DNA from: Calliopum simillimum | Taxonomy: Eukaryota; Arthropoda; Insecta; Diptera; Lauxaniidae | DNA: 64,000 bases | Direction of reading: 5' to 3' | NCBI GenBank assembly: GCA_951812925.1 | Contig: OX638370.1 | Coordinates: forward strand, 116,140,897 to 116,204,896 | Shown here: piece after piece, positions 10,781-22,010 of the stretch | Layout of the letters: the number at the start of each line of letters is the position of its first letter | How positions within the stretch are numbered: position 1 is the first letter of the stretch | Notes under the pieces: generated by a model | Seen by the model: only the letters and a program-made list of their open reading frames with translations | What the model was told of the DNA's origin: nothing | Databases searched by the model: none | Made by a program: the position numbers and the translations under genes

Positions 10781-12621
10781 TTATACAAGACCCAGAAAAA
10801 AACTCTATGAGAGATAAAAAGTTAGGCCTCTTTTCCTATAGAAAAAGCTATTTTCTAAATTTGTGGATACATAACTTTTGATCAAAATTACTTCTTTGAA
10901 GAACTTTTCTTCTTATTATATTAATTAGAATGGCCGTTATGGGCAAAATCGTGATTGATGGTCATCGGACGACTCCAAATGTCAAAAAAAAATTCCACTG
11001 ATTTTTTCAGATTTTTATGTTGCATCTTGAATTGCCCTATTGCGGAAGCTCTTTGGTAAATGTGTCTATCTGTCTGTTAAAATTACAATTATGGCCAAAT
11101 GGACAAAACTATATGCATGAAACTTGAAACAGAAAATACTTAGGGTCGTGCTTTGATTTGGAGTAAAAATGGGCGTGATCGGATATTTTTCATTAAGGCT
11201 TTTTGAAACATTGTATTCGAGGTAGGCGTGAAGATTAATCGATAGCGCCCATTTTTAATTCCAGTCAGCCTTGTAATTTTGTTGATATCTTAGGCAAATT
11301 TCATGCATCTAGCTTTATCTTTTTGGTCGTCAATCAATGATCAACATAAAAATCAAGTGCCAAATGTCAAACCAAAATTTTCCCCGATTTTTCCAGTTTC
11401 TTACGTTGAGCCCAGACTGGCGGCCAAAGCATAAAAGTTTCAAGCTCTGTATATAAGTAATAGTTTTGTATGAAAGCTCAAAGCCTAAAGCCACTGAACT
11501 TTTCATGAGCAACAATTTCCCCCAACTGAAATCCTTTCCGTACACCATAAATAAAAACGCACTCTAATGAAATAATTAGTATGATAGCGCATTTCGCCAT
11601 TTCAATTATTGCAAAAGCGGATGCATTAAAGATTCATTAAAATGTTAATCGCAAAGTGCAAAGCATCCGATATGCGCGACTGGCTTAATCCATTTACAAC
11701 AACATTAATTATGTGCGAAAAATAGCTGAGATTAGCAACCAAATTTGTGCACGAAATTGAATTGGGCATACGCTGTGCACTCCAAAGAAAAAAAAAAGCG
11801 CCATCTGCAAGTCGAACAGACACCATGAAATCTTATACCTTAACGTGCAACAAAATTTGGCTAAAAACGTGGCGTCTAGCACGTTGGTCAGCTATGTCGG
11901 TAAGTAAATGCCAAACAGACAAAAAAAGAAGCCAAGTTACAACTAAGTAACACGGGCGCAATAACGACGAGCGACGACAGACGACTGACTGGTCAATCGC
12001 TATCGAGTGCCATTAACTGGAGCAGCCTGCGTTTTACATCTTGAGGGGTGTTCGTTTCTTAGGATTTTAAATCAAAATTATGCAGGAAAACCAGAAAAAA
12101 TAAAGAAAAAGTAAACTCTCAACATCGTCGTATTTGATGGACCCACGCGCGCTTGCGCAAAAATAAAGCGACACAATTTTTTACGCTAAAAACTCGATCG
12201 AATCATTAAAACTGGTCCAAATGCGCTAAGGCAGCGTGCAAAAAACCAAAAAACTTGCAATACAAAAATTTGCAGAAAATCGAACTTGTGAAATAGTTTA
12301 CAAAAACACAGAAAATAACAGCTAAGGGGAAAGTTCATGTTTGACTTACGATTTGTGGGGGACGACTTTTCGTTACTCTTTGTTACGGCTAATGATTCTA
12401 TCAGAATTTTGTGCTATTTTGGAACATTTTCCGAATGATTTCAACATTAATCGAATAAATCGAAACTTTTCCTCATTCTTGGACGTTTTTAAATTAATCA
12501 AAACATTTTGAAAATTTTGTAAAACTTTATTAGTGGCCATATATTACTCCTAATCCTGCGCATATCTTCCAGTAGAGGTCTTACTATTCGTGGCCTTCTA
12601 ATATCTTAATCATAAACCTGC
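10781..12621. other. Dispersed-repeat stretch and unassigned sequence
   Basis: 10920-11420 looks like a decayed repeat. CCAAATGTCAAA followed by a CGATTTTT(C)CAG-type phrase appears at about 10975 and 11358, and AAAATGGGCG / CGCCCATTTTT with TGCATGAAA / TTTCATGCA are inverted around 11100-11310. From 11750 to 12350 the base composition is more mixed. An ATG frame at 11825-11899 ends at TCG|GTAAGTAAA, a good splice donor, and precedes a purine/ACG-rich patch (11945-12050). This could be a host first exon or chance. Confidence 0.3.
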
Positions 12622-13563
12622 TGTAACGAATCTTTTTGCCGCTAACCGGGGTGTAGCATTATAATGCTGGGCACCGACAAAAATTTAGTTCCGCGCCAAA
12701 GAAAGAAACACTTTTCACAATTTTCCGGTCGTTATTACATTGTTTATAGTTTCTCTGAAAAGCTAAAATATATTAAAATACAAGCTTAGTAATACGGTTG
12801 ACAAATGGCTTAAGTATAGATGATGATGATATCTGTAAGCCGTGAATAACAACCGATCCAGGAGTCGAGCCACCACTGCCTCCTTGTGGACTTGTCATGC
12901 TGCCGGTCTGTGTTTCATCTAAGACGTCAGGATTCAAGAGAGTCGCGCCACCGCTCCTGTCCATTGTCTTCTACTAACCTGTTCTTGTGTGCCTTCTTTG
13001 TTCACGAGAGCTCACGTCACCGCAACACTCTCGGGTCAGGTCAGGAAATTTTCCAGAAAACAAAGCCTACGGTCTTAGTCACTGTCCACTGATACGTATG
13101 CACTGGGTTTTTCTTGAAAGTCTCAGTTTCGTCCACGAATGGTTGAAATATTTGAAGAGCACTTCTTACCTCGTTGCCGTTTGGGTTACTAGAGAACGAT
13201 ACCAACGCCGTAACTTGCACTCCTTCATTCCAATTTCATTCAAGATCAGCTGTCTCCTTTTATCGATAGGATTTGAAAGTTGGCACGCACTGTTTCGTGA
13301 CCAGGGTTGCTGTTGCACGCGATAGTCACGCAATTCTTGTTCAACTGTTTGTCAAGCGGTCGCACGATAGTTTGTCAAACCCGTTGGATGCAATTGTCTT
13401 GAAACTATCTACTTACTAAAAAAAATCCTACGTTTTAAATTAATTCTAGTCTTATTTAACTAGAAATTCATTGCTTATTTTAACCTTAATTAGTTCTTTA
13501 TATTATTAATACTTTAAGTAGAAGTAATTATTAAAAATGAGGCTTTCGATTTGTGTCCTCACA
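12622..13563 (-). mobile_element. LTR-like repeat, copy 2 (full length, 942 bp)
   Basis: On the plus strand it starts TGTAACGAATCTTTTTGCCG and ends TTGTGTCCTCACA, the inverse of the other copies' TGTGAGGAC start. The flanks (CTGC / CTTC) are not an exact target duplication. Inside it carries open frames of 68 and 112 codons (12886-13092, 12987-13325) in overlapping frames. They resemble translations of the other copies but have no known domain. No primer-binding site or pol is adjacent. The true transcription direction is unknown because both ends begin TGT. Confidence 0.7.
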
Positions 13564-15461
13564 CTTCTTTTCGTTAGTGTTCGTACTATTAGTGGCCATC
13601 TATCACCGAATCATATACATATATCGTATTTTTCTTGAAATGGACCTTGAATCCTGAATTGGCTGAGTATATCTCAGCTATAAAATCGGGGGTAACCGGA
13701 GTTCGTTAAAGCGTATTTTGTATTTTGCAATATTTTGAATATTTTTAAGAATTTTTAAGTGTGTTACTTAATGACATTTATATATTGAAAATTGATTTTT
13801 TAATTGAACTTTTAGTTTAGTGTTTTTAATCCGTTCCTTGATTTGTCATAATTATGTGTTAGAAAATGCATTGATAGATTTATATGTAAACCGATCTTTG
13901 CAAATATTTTGAATATTTTTCCAATTCCCCATCGTTTTAAATTTTTTAAAAATTTTTTCCAGTTATTAATTTAGCATCTTTATCATCTTTCTTAAAATTT
14001 TTCAAAATTATTTGATGTTTAAAAATGTTTCAACACTTTTCGGAAGTTATTAGACACTTTTGGACAGTTTCGAAATTGTCAACAATTGAATATTTTTCGA
14101 CTCTCCCCTATTTAACTAAATTTATTGGATTTATTCCACTTTATTCGGCAGTTTCGTTTTAGTCGAGCGTTTGAGTCAACATTAAAATATACAGTCACCT
14201 AATCTATATATTTATATGCAAGAACACAATTTCATGTTTTTTGCTTTCTTTTAGTTTCACATTTGTCATTGTACCAGAAATGATAAATGAGCTTTTCTTT
14301 TTTGTACCAAATAGGAAAAAAAGTACTAAAACTGTCCAAAAAGTACCAAAATTATTTAATAAATTTGTGGTCAAATTTTGACCATTGGGTAATCCTAGTA
14401 CCCATTATTCAACATTTTTGAAACTTTTAAAGATTTTTGTAATCCACGTGACCTTTAAATAGTTTTCGACTATAAAAATATCTATTCTTCGGAATTATGT
14501 GACACTAATCAACATTTTTGGCATAGAATCCAGAGTTGGATATTACCTCACCTTCTCACTCGGAATAAAAAGGTTCATTGTCTTGTCTTCTATATCCTTT
14601 TCATGAAAATGCCCAAATAAATCTCCAACTAACGAGGATGTTTTTCTTCTTTTGCTTTTTCTGTATCAACATAGTCACCACTGCTGTGTGCTGTGGCTTT
14701 TGCAAATTCCTTTTATGACTACGACGATACGAGCGAATACGCGCGCGCGCAAGCGCACATGACCAGTTTGTTGGTTTTTTTGTTCAAAATGTTGTAATGC
14801 GATGCGCGTTTGCAAAAATCTGGAGCAAATTGCTTTTTTTTTTTGCTTAAGTCAGGTCAGTTTTTTTGTTTTTGTTTCAAGTTTTTTTTTTTTTTGCAAA
14901 ATTTGTTTTTTGCAATTTAAACATGTGAAATTTTGTGATTTTTTCCCACAAATAACAATTAATTCATTTCACTTGTGAACAACATGTTATTTTTGGATTA
15001 AGTTTTTGCATTGATTTGCAAATTGTTGCTTGAAACGTGTTTAAAAACATTTGATCGAACTTAGTTTGTCATTTAATTTGCTTTGATCAGCATTAGGGCG
15101 ATAACAAATATATGTCTTTCCTTGAAAATTTGACGACAAAAATGCTTGTGATGGAATGTTGCTTGATTTATTTGTTTCTCAATTTGTTGTCATTTCAAGG
15201 GGAATCTGATTGGATAATCGAAAGGAAACTGTCTTAGTGAATTAGTATTGCAATTTGTTTGAAAATTAGTTAAAGTGTTAAAGTTAAATATTTCCTCGTT
15301 AACATTTAAAGATGGTGCTTTGATTATGGTGAGATATTACTTATGTTAATATTCGGTTTTAGACTATAGCAAAAATTTAAAAATTAAAATTCATAGTTTT
15401 ATATAATCTAATAGAGATGAAGAGCAAGATTGCATAAAAATGATAAACAGGGTGTATTGCA
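13564..15461. other. Unassigned AT-rich stretch with weak minisatellite traces
   Basis: Near 13720-14120 phrases like TGCAATATTTTGAATATTTTT and ACACTTTTGGACAG recur loosely, similar in style to the arrays at 41674 and 51720. Around 14260-14350 AAAAAGTAC(C/T)AAAA is repeated. A short CG-alternating tract, CGCGCGCGCGCAAGCGCAC, lies near 14740-14758. No gene recognised. Confidence 0.3.
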
Positions 15462-15463
15462 TA

Positions 15464-16297
15464 AGGATACGAAGCTGCTGCTAGGTGATAGAAGAGTCCT
15501 AGACTAACAAAAAATTGCACTTGAGGGTGGGTCTACAATGTACCCCTGCGGAGCTATAGGTTTAAAACCGATTTTGTGACTTGTTTTAGAAAAAAAATTT
15601 TCTTGGGTCACCCTAGCGTTTTACGGAAAACGCTTTTATAAGCAACTTTTAGCTAATTGTATGAGCCTTTTAAGAATGTATTTGGTTTATAGCGACTAAA
15701 AGGATTTCGCAAAGTTCTGGACCTTTAAAGTTGATGTTTTTATTTTTTTTCCTTTTTTTTGACTTTAGCAGCCATTTTAGTATGAAAAAGTTCCCATTAA
15801 CATACCCTTATACATTTTTTTTAAAATTGTCGTTAAATTTCCTTTAATTTGGTGGTACATTTATTATACTAGCTTTTTATTTTAAGGTCGGACAAAAATA
15901 CTTTTTCATGTAACACACGGGCTACTCGCATACGTTGCGCTGAATATGATGTGAACGCTACACGCACTGCTCTTTATCTGCTTACACTGGAGCATTCAAA
16001 CAGATTGTTCTTGAAAAGTATTTTTTTCTGGCCTCAACTAAAAAAATTAGTATGACAAATGTTCTACCGAATTAAAGGAAATTTAACGAAAAATTAAAGA
16101 AAAATTATAAAAGAGTATGTTATAAAAAAATTTTGCTCTAAAACGCTAGGGTGATCCAAGAAAATTTATTTTCTAAAACAAGCCAAAAAGTCGGCTTTAA
16201 CCCTATAACTCCTCAGGGGTACATTTTAGACCCTCCCTTAGGTGCATTTTTTTGTTAGTCTAAGCCTCTTTTATCACCTGCCGGAAGCTTCGTATCC
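15464..16297. mobile_element. 834-bp foldback element with TA target site
   Basis: The left end TA-AGGATACGAAGCT and the right end AGCTTCGTATCC-TA are inverted. Arms continue through GACTAACAAAAAATTGCAC / GTGCATTTTTTTGTTAGTC, GGGTACATT-type sequence, and CACCCTAGCGTTTTA / TAAAACGCTAGGGTG. Inner parts (GTCGTTAAATTTCCTTTAA / TTAAAGGAAATTTAACG) also pair. Partial relatives lie at 27342-27555 (right arm) and 51100-51250 (inner arm). No reading frame of note. Confidence 0.75.
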
Positions 16298-16299
16298 TA

Positions 16300-16795
16300 T
16301 GAGGACCTTGCCACACGAAATAATTAAAACTTAAGTGAGTCAAGTCAGGAAGTAAAATAGTTGGATCAAGCCTTACAGGAATTTGATAACCTAAAAAGTC
16401 TTCTCGAGCCAATGAGAATCTTCTCACACGGAATAGTTAAATCTTAAGTAAGTGAAATCAGTAAGTAGAACAGTTGGGCCAAGCATCAGAAGAGTTCGTG
16501 GACTTCAAAAGACTTTTCTAAATCTTAAATGGGTGAAGTCAGTAAATAGAACCACAGAACACAGAAATTCGTGGCCCTAAATAGTCTTTTCAAAAAATTT
16601 TCTGCACCGAAAAATTAAAACTTAAGTGAATAAAGTCAGGAAGTAAAACCATTGGACAAAGCTTTACAGGAATTCGTAGCCTTGAAAAGACTTCCCGAGC
16701 TTGTAAGGACCTTCTCAGACGGAATAGTTAAAACTTAAGTAAGTGATATCAAAAAGAAAAGCCGTTGGACTATGTTTCACAGGAAAAACTAATAA
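16300..16795. repeat. Tandem array of about 115-125-bp units
   Basis: Four to five imperfect units share the phrases GACCTTCTCACACGGAATAG, TTAAAACTTAAGTGAGT, AAGTCAGGAAGTAAAA, GTTGGACCAAGC and ACAGGAATTCGTAGCCT. The third unit is shortened. It starts directly at the right edge of the foldback element. Confidence 0.8.
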
Positions 16796-18175
16796 AGGTA
16801 AAACTGAAACTGCTGTGTTCTTATTTGCAGAAACCTTGAACAGCGGCGAGTTTAAAAACTGGCATACGGAAGGTCCGTTATGGTACGATCAATCTTAGAT
16901 ATAAGATATTAATGCTGTACTTCAATTATTAACGCTTTTAAGGAGATTTCGAATTAAAATGAATTGGAAAATATTACCTTAAAATATATTGAAGGCTTTT
17001 CAGTTATCTACTTATTAATTAAATGAATAAAATTTTAAATTAAATAATTTAAAAATGATTTAAGTAAAATTGAAAAAGCATATAGCTCACAAATTGAGCA
17101 AATTATCAGCGTTTAAAGGCCTTTTCTTAGCCTTATTACACATTAACAGATAAACTAAGTCATTAAAATGTTCAAAATGATTTTTCAAGCTTTTTAAATG
17201 GACCTAATTTGTATTGTGAAAATTTTTTAATTTATATTAAAAAGCGAAAACTCATTGGTTAATTATTTATAAGATTTAATTTATGTGATCAAGCTGTGAT
17301 AATTTGTATAACGCGTTACAATTAATTGACTTTCAATTTTTTGGTTGAATTGCATAATTTCACATAGCTAGGTAGCTGTTGAAAGGCATTTTTGGAAAAT
17401 TAGCTGCGTATGTAACGGAAAACTATAAGTAAAAGTTAGTTTTCGTTTAGAGAAAAAATGTTTGAATTCGTACAAAATGTATAGTATTTAGTACCGTTCG
17501 CTATGCAAGTGCTAAGCCATCAATTTTTGTACTGCATATAATGACTTTTAGCTACAAGTGTAACATGATATGAAAAATAACCGCAATTATTTTACAAATT
17601 GACTTAAAAATGCAAATTGTTATTGTTTGTTACAATAGCAAAAAAAAAACACCATGATGTAGTTAAAAGATAAATGATGTATTTAACGCAACTCTTAAGA
17701 TTGATTACCAAGACAACGGCGATACTTAAGTGAGTGATACTGTCAACGGCATTTGTAATTGACTCGAAAAAATTATGGGAAAATATTTATTGAATTAAAG
17801 TAAATTTTAGTCTTTGAAAGTTGCGAAATATTTTTTCTCGTTACGAAAAGTACCTTATATAAAATCGGAAAAATAAATTCAGTTATATAGCTGTCAAGGG
17901 GTAAAAAACCAAAAAAGACCCAACTTTAGTCTAATAGGCTAGATGTAATAATGCGAATCTTTTTATTGCATGATTTTAGGCATTTTTTAAATACATATTT
18001 CATAGACATTGACTAAAAGAAAATTTCTCAATTCAGGGGCCAAAAAATTCTAAAATATCAAAAACAATAGTGAGATAAACATAAGAAAAGCTAATTATAA
18101 TGTGACGCAACGTTGAAATTTCAATCTTGGTGCAGTCAACAAAGTTTATTTTCAAAAAATCTAACTATTTAACCT
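16796..18175. other. Unassigned AT-rich stretch
   Basis: No gene, RNA or repeat boundary that can be supported. Base composition is very AT-rich (long TTAAAT / AAATTAA runs around 16920-17290). Confidence 0.3.
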
Positions 18176-18400
18176 TACACTGAGGATATATTCACTTTGT
18201 TCTTCCGTTTGTAACTCACAGAAAGAGGCGTGGCAGATAAGGAAAAGTATACTTTTTCCTGAGTCCATACATCCATATGTCTGACTATACGTCTGGCTAA
18301 CTGTCTGTTCGTGGAAATAATTTTAGTATTTTTTGGAAGCATAGCGTAATCGGTCAGCGCACCAAAACTCATATGGATAGATGCGGTTGGTCAAATGTAC
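18176..18400 (-). mobile_element. Degraded copy of the ATACCCTAC dispersed repeat
   Basis: Contains the same order of landmarks as the copy at 35019: GGATATATTCACTTTGTTCT, GTTTGTAACTCACAGAAAGAGGCGTGG in degraded form, a TATACTTTTT stretch, a CTGAGTCCATACATCC-type segment, and a run of TCTG/TCTGG. It fades after about 18300. Confidence 0.55.
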
Positions 18401-18419
18401 AAACCACTTTATTTTTTTT

Positions 18420-18605
18420 TGTGTTACGGTGGTATTAAAGTATTACTTGATAGTTGAATAGGTCAACTAACCCATTTGCAATACATTTGTTTAAAAAAAA
18501 AAAATGTTTTAATGGTGATGAGGTGAAGAACATTATTTTTTGATGTACCATAAAATTATTCTACATTCCCTTTGTACATTTTCAAAGCAAAAATCAACCT
18601 TTCAG
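18420..18605. repeat. Direct repeat, copy A
   Basis: Shares TTGATAGTTGAA..GTCAAC, CCATTTGCAATACATTTGTTT, TAAAATT.TTCTACATTCC and TTTGTACATTTTCAAAGCAA with copy B (19050-19325), in the same order. Copy B has extra sequence near its 3' part. The MITE at 18753-19012 lies between the two. Confidence 0.65.
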
Positions 18606-18752
18606 TTTTTTTACGGTAGATTTGCAAACATTTTTATTAATATAACAATGTTACAGTAACTGAAAAATCGAATGTAAAAATAAGTTAAGAACTGCGAAAT
18701 AATATTAATGAGTTATTGCGAAATAACCCGATAACTAATTAACTTGAGGCTG

Positions 18753-19012
18753 CACAGAGAAAAAAATAGTACTACTTTATTTCTAGTTAATTTTTCTAGA
18801 ATTTCAAATGGTTATTATACATTTTTCTGGCTGAAAGCATACTTTACTCTTCGTATAGGAAAATGTATATAATTTAAAGCAAATGTTACTTTATTTCTTT
18901 GCTATATTTTAATTGTAAATATTACTTTCAAAATTTAGTGTTAATTAATTTAATTTTTTTACTACTCGACTGGAGCCAAAATTATGACTCTAATTTTTCT
19001 CCGTGTGGCAAT
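18753..19012 (-). mobile_element. About 260-bp MITE with CACAGAGAAAAA-type ends
   Basis: Left end CACAGAGAAAAAAATAGTAC, right end TTTTTCTCCGTGTG. The order of phrases (ACTTTATTTCTAG, AATTTCAAATGG, then ACTCGACTGGAGCCAAAATT) matches the reversed order in the longer copy at 63106-63772, which places both in one family. No coding potential. Confidence 0.65.
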
Positions 19013-19049
19013 GATAATTTTAATACCCAACTAAAACACAACATTAATC

Positions 19050-19325
19050 GTTGTGGTCATGTTTAGTATTAATTGATAGTTGAAAACGTCAAACTCATTT
19101 GCAATACATTTGTTTTTAGTACTCTATTTTTTTGAATGTTGACAAAATAAAAGTGTCTTTTTTAATTGCGAGAATTATTTTTTTGAAAGTCCAAAATAGA
19201 ATGTATGTCTATAGCAGTGATAAATTTTTCGATTGGTCGTAAAATTGCTCTACATTCCATTTTGACCGCCTTAGCAGGTTATTTCCTTAAAACATACTTT
19301 GTACATTTCCAAAGCAAAAACTAGC
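19050..19325. repeat. Direct repeat, copy B
   Basis: Second copy of the 18420-18605 segment, with insertions of about 90 bp in total. The two copies flank the 18753-19012 MITE but are not its target duplication. Confidence 0.6.
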
Positions 19326-19633
19326 AAAATCTTAATTCGAATGTAACGCCACTTGTTGGTATTTATAGATTCAGAGTGTACAAGTTTTTTTTCTCTTTCC
19401 TGATTAATACAACTCCGCCCTAAATGGCTGTTGGTAATACGAGCAGGAACGTTAAAAAAAAGTCGTCCTCCTTTGCGTTAGGTGCTATTACATTATGTTG
19501 GTGCTTTATAATAAGGTGACCATCATTAAAAATTTTGATTTTTGATCTCTACAAGAAGAAGTAATATCAATATCCAACTCTAAATTCTATCACGGTGTCA
19601 CAGTGGGTCTAAGGAGTCGTTGCATGCTTATGC

Positions 19634-20567
19634 TGTAACGAAACTTTTTGCCGCTAGCCGTCGGTGCCCAGGGTTCGTGTACAAAATTTATTCTCCGCCA
19701 CGGAAAGAAACACTTTTCACTTTACTGATTTCATTTCACAATTTCATTTCACTAGTTTTATTCCTACTGGAAACCACTCTTAAATAATATAAAACTAGAA
19801 GCTTAGAAGTACGAGTGACAGATGGGCTATGTATGGATGATGAAAATTTGAGTAAAACGTGAATATTAAAGTCAATCGAACCAGGTGTCGTGCAACCACT
19901 AACCACCCCGTGGACTTGTCGCGTTTGCATCATCGGTCTGGGTTTCCGTTTAGATGTCAGGATTCAAGAGAGTTGCACCACCGTTGCCTCCCCGTTGTCC
20001 TCTGTTAACCTGTCCTTGTTTGTTTTCGAGAGACCACGCCACCGCTACACTCTCGGCTCAGGAAATTTTCGGAAACCAAAGCCTACGATCTTAGTCAATG
20101 TGCACTGAAACGTTTGTATTGGTTTTCAGTTGAAAGTCTCAGTTTCGTCCAAGGATGATTGAAATATTCAAAAAATAAGTCTTGCCTCGTTGCCGGTTAC
20201 TAGAGAACGATACCATCGTCGGAACATGCATTCCACAATTACTTTTTCACCACGATCAGCTGTTCCCTTCTATCGATAGGATTTGACAGTTGGCACTCAC
20301 TATTTCGGGATCAGGGTTGCTGCTGCACGCGATAATCATGCAATTCTTGTTCAACTGTTTGTCAAGTGATTGCATGATAGTTTGTCAAGCCCGTTGGATG
20401 TGATTATCTTAAAACTATCTATTTACTAAAAATCCTTAGTTATAAATGAATTTTAGACTTATTTAACTAGAAATTCTTTACTTAATTTAACCTTAATCAG
20501 TTCTTAATATAATTAATACTTTAAATATTTACAAGTAATTATTATAATTCCGATTTGTGTCCCCACA
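19634..20567 (-). mobile_element. LTR-like repeat, copy 3 (full length, 934 bp)
   Basis: Starts TGTAACGAAACTTTTTGCCG and ends TTGTGTCCCCACA on the plus strand, collinear with copy 2. The flanking 4-mers ATGC and ATGA agree at three of four bases, suggestive of an old target duplication. Open frames of 65-72 codons on both strands are shared in part with other copies and carry no known domain. Confidence 0.7.
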
Positions 20568-21644
20568 ATGATCTAACATACTTATATTGTCAAATTTGGT
20601 GGTCACGCTGGGTATGTTCTATCCACAATTTTTTTTGAGTCTGGTCACTTTAAATACAAACTTACAAAGATCGCGCTTATTATGAATGAACATGTACCAT
20701 TTTTTAAACGAGACGGTGTTATTATGTTTTGCCTGCATTGCCAATCGATTAAATCAATCAACGGTGTAACATTTTCATTTCGCGTTCAATTGGGGTTTTT
20801 ATTGCTAATGTTTTTGTTGCTGTGTTTTCAGTCATTTACCTTAAAGTGTATGCAAGCTAACGATTACGTTGTAATTTACTTTATATGCAAAATGTTCGCT
20901 TTTCATATACATTCATTCAAAGAAAAAACCCGCATTGGTTTATGAGTAAGAAATTTGTTTGAAAACGTATATCACAAATGTTTGCTGTAATATCGAGAAT
21001 CACCAGAATATAGGTTAGGACAGTTTAGAATGGTGGCTAGATGAAAATTTCGTATCTTTTATCCCTTAAAACAATTTGTAAAAAATTTCCTCAAAAATTG
21101 TTTATAAAAATTTGCTTTTCTGTTTTGGGAATATAAACTAAAAAAATCCCAAAAATTATTTTTTTTTTGTTCAATTATCTTTCGAATTCAGTCTTTAAAA
21201 ACAAAACACAATGCAGCCATGCCTAGTTCAGTTAAGGAGGTATAATTTTTTTTAATGTGGACTATATGAGTGGTGCATAAATTTTAAATATTAAAAAACT
21301 ATACATCCAAGTCCGATAGGGATACTATCTTTTTATTGGAGTCATATGAAAGATAGCTGTGTCATCTTTTCAGAAAAAAATATTTTAGAAGATCTAAAAG
21401 AAACTGTTTTTGTTACTCTCAGTACTAAAAAAGTAGTAAAATTAGTACTTTTTGCTTATAGCAAGATTTATTATTACATTTCCAAAAAAAGAAAATGAAA
21501 ACCGATCGAAGAAACGTCCTAAGTATGGACCATTTTTGTGACTTTTTTGAAAAAGTTTCAGTTAATGTTTTGAAAAATTAAAAAAATTATACTTTCTAAA
21601 TACTTTGTATTCTCCTTTATATGCGCAAATGATAAAGTCAACTA
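20568..21644. other. Unassigned stretch upstream of the Tc1-like relic
   Basis: An 87-codon open frame at 20682-20945 contains hydrophobic runs but no recognisable domain, and its neighbours give no support. 21300-21620 may be decayed transposon DNA continuous with the relic that follows; this could not be confirmed. Confidence 0.3.
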
Positions 21645-22010
21645 TGTAGTCCTATGCTGAATGGCAAATGCCGCTGAAATTGGTGTATCCAGCAGGGCAA
21701 AGACCCAAAATACATCAGCAGGTTAACGAAAAATCTGTTTACATTAAAGAAAGTTGATGTCATTAACTGCTCAGCTCAGTTTTCGACCTTAGCGTGATGG
21801 AGAACCTTTGGAACGATATCAAGGAAGCAGTGTGAAAGCAAAATCCTAGAAATGTGTGGGATACGGTAAGATCAAGATGGAATGATATTCCTGCTGAGAA
21901 ATTCCAACATCCCATTGATTCCCTGTTTCGAAGGTACTACTCATTAAGGATTAATCCACAACATATTGACCATTTAATTTTTTTTAAAATTTTTTCTTTG
22001 GAATTGAGAC
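21645..22010 (+). pseudogene. Tc1-like transposase, C-terminal relic
   Basis: Read in shifting frames, the segment keeps the hallmark order of a Tc1-family DDE transposase. First comes an MPL-K/W-V-Y stretch (about 21668), then QQ-G-K-DPKYISRLTK (about 21690; the family's QQDNDPKHTS block holding the second catalytic Asp), then a WPAQSPDLN-like stretch decayed to CSAQFS, then ENLWNDIKEAV (about 21800; third acidic residue in the ENLW block). A WDTVRSRWNDIPAEKFQ tail follows (21854 onward, open to 22090). There are at least two frameshifts and a TGA stop after EAV. The N-terminal half, with the DNA-binding domain and first Asp, was not found. It is non-functional. The motif assignment is secure; the subfamily is not. 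Confidence 0.82.

Noticed and set aside
11825..11899. 25-codon ATG frame ending at TCG|GTAAGT
   Set aside because: Good donor and start context, but no promoter motif, domain or downstream exon. Kept only as a note.
12987..13325. 112-codon plus-strand open frame
   Set aside because: Lies wholly inside an LTR-like repeat, overlaps another open frame, has no domain, and its counterparts in other copies are broken.
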